Below are positions 7,316 through 8,886 of a stretch of 8,886 bases of DNA, piece after piece. Every line of letters starts with the position of its first letter. The first letter of the stretch is position 1. The notes beneath the pieces were generated by a model. That model was not told where the DNA came from and made no database searches. It worked only from the letters and a program-made list of their open reading frames with translations. The DNA comes from Alphaproteobacteria bacterium (GTDB taxonomy: Bacteria > Pseudomonadota > Alphaproteobacteria > Geminicoccales > Geminicoccaceae): NCBI GenBank assembly GCA_026984595.1, contig JALSRW010000480.1:1-8886 (forward strand), read 5' to 3'. Made by a program: the position numbers and the translations under genes.

Positions 7316-7984
7316 TCACCGGCCGAGGGCGGCGGGTTCGACCGTCGCCTCGAGGCGCTTGTCGAGATAGGCCTCGCACACTTCCTCGAGCTCCTCGAAG
7401 GCGCCCCGGAAGAAATGGTCGGTACCCTCGATGGCATGGAAGTCGATGATGATGCCGCGCTGCTGCGAGAGCTTGTTGACCAGCTTGATCACCGCTTCGG
7501 TGGGGGTCACCAGATCGCCCTCGCCATGAACGATCAGTCCCGAGGAGGGGCAGGGGGCGAGAAAGCTGAAATCGTAGAGATTGGCGGGCAGGGAACAGCA
7601 GATGAAGCCCTGCACCTCGGGCCGCCGCATCAGGAGCTGCATGGCGATCCAGGCGCCGAAACCGAAACCCGCGACCCAGGCGCCGTTGTTGCCGGGATTG
7701 ACCTGCTGCATCCAGTCGAGGGCCACCGCCGCGTCGCGCAGCTCGCCCTGGCCGTGGTCGAACACGCCCTGCGAGCGCCCCACGCCGCGGAAGTTGAACC
7801 GCAAGGTGGAGAAACCGCGACGCCGGAAGATGTGGAACAGGGTGTAGACCACCCGGTTGTTCATGGTGCCGCCATGCAGCGGATGCGGGTGCAGAATGAG
7901 GGCGAGCGGCGGGTTCTGTCCCTCGCCGTGGACGTAGCGTCCCTCCAGACGTCCGTCGGAGCCGTTGAAGATCACCTCAGGCAT
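7316..7984 (-). CDS. Alpha/beta hydrolase superfamily protein (COG2945-like) lacking the nucleophile serine
   Basis: A 222-residue protein with the alpha/beta hydrolase fold. It shows the oxyanion-side motif LHPHPLHGGTMNN (31-43), the FNFRGVGRSQG turn (63-73), the nucleophile elbow, an acid (D157 in HGEGDLVTP) and a histidine (H190 in EGTDHFF). The elbow reads GFGFG (106-110), with codon GGT at 7661-7663, where active relatives have G-x-S-x-G; as I recall them, close homologues read GFSFGAW. The catalytic serine is therefore a glycine. Either the protein has a non-hydrolytic role, or the base is a sequencing error or mutation; AGT to GGT is one change. The rest of the frame is intact. The start is set by AGGGG at 7996-8000 and by family homology from MPEVIFNG onward; the frame upstream is only antisense to cysE. 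It is the first gene of the leftward block, 9 nt before tyrS. Substrate is unknown. Confidence 0.9.
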   Translation of the reverse strand: MPEVIFNGSDGRLEGRYVHGEGQNPPLALILHPHPLHGGTMNNRVVYTLFHIFRRRGFSTLRFNFRGVGRSQGVFDHGQGELRDAAVALDWMQQVNPGNNGAWVAGFGFGAWIAMQLLMRRPEVQGFICCSLPANLYDFSFLAPCPSSGLIVHGEGDLVTPTEAVIKLVNKLSQQRGIIIDFHAIEGTDHFFRGAFEELEEVCEAYLDKRLEATVEPAALGR

Positions 7985-7998
7985 GTTCGCGTTCGCCC

Positions 7999-8051
7999 CT
8001 TGCGCATATGCGCGAGCAAGCCCGTCCTTCCTCTCCGGGCGGCGGGAGAGG
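7999..8051 (-). other. Two small hairpins in the hydrolase mRNA leader
   Basis: In the minus-strand leader, CCTCTCC and GGAGAGG (8045-8051 and 8030-8036) form a 7-bp stem with an 8-nt loop. Closer to the gene, CTTGC and GCAAG (8016-8020 and 7999-8003) form a 5-bp stem whose loop holds the palindromic GCATATGC core. The 3' arm of the second stem abuts the AGGGG ribosome binding site, so folding might affect initiation. A structural role is inferred only from base pairing. Confidence 0.3.
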
Positions 8052-8067
8052 GGGCGTGCCCGCAAGA

Positions 8068-8095
8068 TTGATTCACCCGACCGCGCCTCTATACT
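8068..8095 (+). promoter_or_regulatory. Sigma-70-type promoter for cysE
   Basis: TTGATT at 8068-8073 and TATACT at 8090-8095 are separated by 16 bp. They match four and five of six consensus bases in otherwise very GC-rich DNA. Transcription would start near 8102, giving a leader of about 100 nt before the cysE ATG. Confidence 0.65.
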
Positions 8096-8104
8096 TGGGT
8101 CGGG
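8076..8104. promoter_or_regulatory. Inverted repeat centred on the divergent -10 boxes (candidate operator)
   Basis: CCCGACC at 8076-8082 and GGTCGGG at 8098-8104 form a perfect 7-bp inverted repeat with a 15-bp spacer. The dyad centre is at 8090, inside the overlapping -10 elements of the two divergent promoters. The arm spacing, about two helical turns, suits a dimeric repressor. I do not recognise the half-site as that of a known regulator. Confidence 0.4.
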
Positions 8105-8117
8105 ACAGCAAACGCAA
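8088..8117 (-). promoter_or_regulatory. Possible promoter for the hydrolase-tyrS-glnE block
   Basis: On the minus strand, TTGCGT (8117-8112) and TATAGA (8093-8088) are separated by 18 bp. The -10 box overlaps that of the plus-strand promoter. Transcription would begin near 8081, about 97 nt before the hydrolase start. Match quality is moderate. Confidence 0.4.
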
Positions 8118-8146
8118 CGCACTCGCTGGCGTCGGCTGCACGACAT

Positions 8147-8170
8147 CGGTGGCGGCGATGCCGCCGACCG
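8147..8170 (+). other. Strong hairpin in the cysE mRNA leader
   Basis: CGGT-GGCGGC (8147-8156) pairs with GCCGCC-ACCG (8160-8170) around the loop GAT, giving ten base pairs with one bulged G at 8166. It ends 33 nt before the cysE start. No U tract follows, so it is not a normal terminator. It may stabilise the leader or affect translation. Confidence 0.4.
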
Positions 8171-8203
8171 GCCGGCGCTTCGAGATTTGGCACGGCGGCT
8201 GAC

Positions 8204-8886
8204 ATGTTCAAGAGGCTGCGAGAAGACGTCCAGGCGGTATTCGACCGGGATCCCGCGGCGCGCTCCCGGATCGAAGTACTCCTTTGCTATCCGGGGCTTC
8301 ACGCCCTGTTGATGCATCGCCTCGCCCATGCACTCTGGTGCCGCGGCTGGCGATTGCTGGCGCGTATCGTCTCCCAGTTCAGCCGCTTCGTGACCGGCAT
8401 CGAGATCCATCCGGGAGCGAGGATCGGCCGCCGCTTCTTCATCGACCACGGGATGGGCGTGGTGATCGGCGAGACCACCGAGATCGGCGACGATGTGACC
8501 CTCTATCAGGGGGTCACCTTGGGCGGCGTCAGTACCAACACCGGCAAGCGCCATCCGACCATCGAGGACGAGGTGGTGATCGGTGCGGGGGCGGCCGTGC
8601 TCGGGCCGTTCCGCGTCGGGCGCGGCGCCCGCGTCGGTTCCAATGCGGTGGTCCTCAAGGAGGTTCCGCCCGGCGCCACGGTGGTCGGCGTGCCGGCGCG
8701 GCCGGTCGGCCCGCGTCCGGTGGAGGAGGCGCGGCCCGCCGCCTTTCCGGCTTATGGCACGGCCCCCGGGGATTCGGTGGATCCCGTGGCGCGGGCCATC
8801 GAGCGGCTCAACCAAAGGGTGGCGGAGCTCGAGCGTCGCCTGGCCGAGGCTCCGGCGGCGACTGCGGGCGCTGAAGGCGGCGAGGG
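8204..8886 (+). CDS. cysE: Serine O-acetyltransferase, short epsilon-type (3' end beyond the window)
   Basis: Transfers acetyl from acetyl-CoA to L-serine to give O-acetylserine, the direct precursor of cysteine, in the cytoplasm. 227 codons are visible and the frame is still open at the edge. The N-terminal helical region is the short version of the epsilon/EpsC-type enzymes (MFKRLREDVQAVFDRDP). The left-handed beta-helix of hexapeptide repeats starts near residue 66 (IEIHPGARIG). D81 and H82 in IDHGMGVVIGET supply the catalytic pair; LGGVSTNTGKRHP (106-118) is the acetyl-CoA/serine site signature. The tail after the beta-helix is long, Ala/Pro-rich, with a helical, coiled-coil-like part (about 195-215). 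The start is set by homology; the bases before it hold no good Shine-Dalgarno sequence. Transcription likely comes from the promoter at 8068-8095. Confidence 0.96.
   Translation, partial: MFKRLREDVQAVFDRDPAARSRIEVLLCYPGLHALLMHRLAHALWCRGWRLLARIVSQFSRFVTGIEIHPGARIGRRFFIDHGMGVVIGETTEIGDDVTLYQGVTLGGVSTNTGKRHPTIEDEVVIGAGAAVLGPFRVGRGARVGSNAVVLKEVPPGATVVGVPARPVGPRPVEEARPAAFPAYGTAPGDSVDPVARAIERLNQRVAELERRLAEAPAATAGAEGGE

Noticed and set aside
8002..8013. Perfect 12-bp palindrome GCGCATATGCGC
   Set aside because: About two 12-bp palindromes are expected by chance in a window this size, so it is not listed alone; it forms part of the leader hairpin noted above.
6983..8071. A 362-codon plus-strand frame opposite tyrS and the hydrolase
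   Set aside because: Antisense shadow of two clear genes.
8284..8874. A 196-codon plus-strand frame near the right edge
   Set aside because: Out of frame with cysE, which is clearly the coding frame (hexapeptide repeats and catalytic motifs).

Overview
The window reads as chromosomal, housekeeping-type DNA from a high-GC Gram-negative bacterium. An alphaproteobacterium, perhaps of Rhodospirillales type, is the best guess. This rests on remembered family resemblance: the N-terminus of the tyrosyl-tRNA synthetase, the short epsilon-type serine acetyltransferase, the 1-Cys Bcp-like peroxiredoxin next to glnE, and the alpha/beta hydrolase beginning MPEVIFNG. No search was run. I see no mobile element, CRISPR array, tRNA or rRNA, and no gene that looks recently acquired.

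Layout. On the + strand, positions 2-1315 hold the 3' part of a secreted M48 metalloprotease with C-terminal TPRs (BepA/YfgC type), cut by the window edge. A small two-repeat SPW membrane protein follows (1417-1782). A convergent gap (1783-1865) contains two hairpins, one of them a good intrinsic terminator. A five-gene block then occupies the - strand. In transcription order it is: alpha/beta hydrolase (7984-7316), tyrS (7306-6059), glnE (5994-3025), a Bcp-like peroxiredoxin (3028-2525) and an O-methyltransferase (2528-1866). The last three are joined by ATGA start/stop overlaps. On the + strand, cysE starts at 8204 and runs off the right edge.

Control. The 219-bp divergent gap between the hydrolase and cysE holds a strong-looking + promoter (TTGATT-16-TATACT) and a weaker - promoter (TTGCGT-18-TATAGA). 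Their -10 boxes overlap, and a 7-bp inverted repeat is centred on them, so one regulator could act on both directions. The cysE leader contains a stable hairpin, and the hydrolase leader contains two smaller ones.

Function. The - strand block mixes translation (TyrRS), nitrogen control (GlnE adenylylates and deadenylylates glutamine synthetase), peroxide detoxification and a small-molecule methyltransferase. cysE supplies O-acetylserine for cysteine synthesis. I did not find a convincing new multi-gene system. The points most worth a second look are the hydrolase whose nucleophile serine is replaced by glycine, the symmetric divergent promoter and operator candidate, and the cysE leader hairpin.
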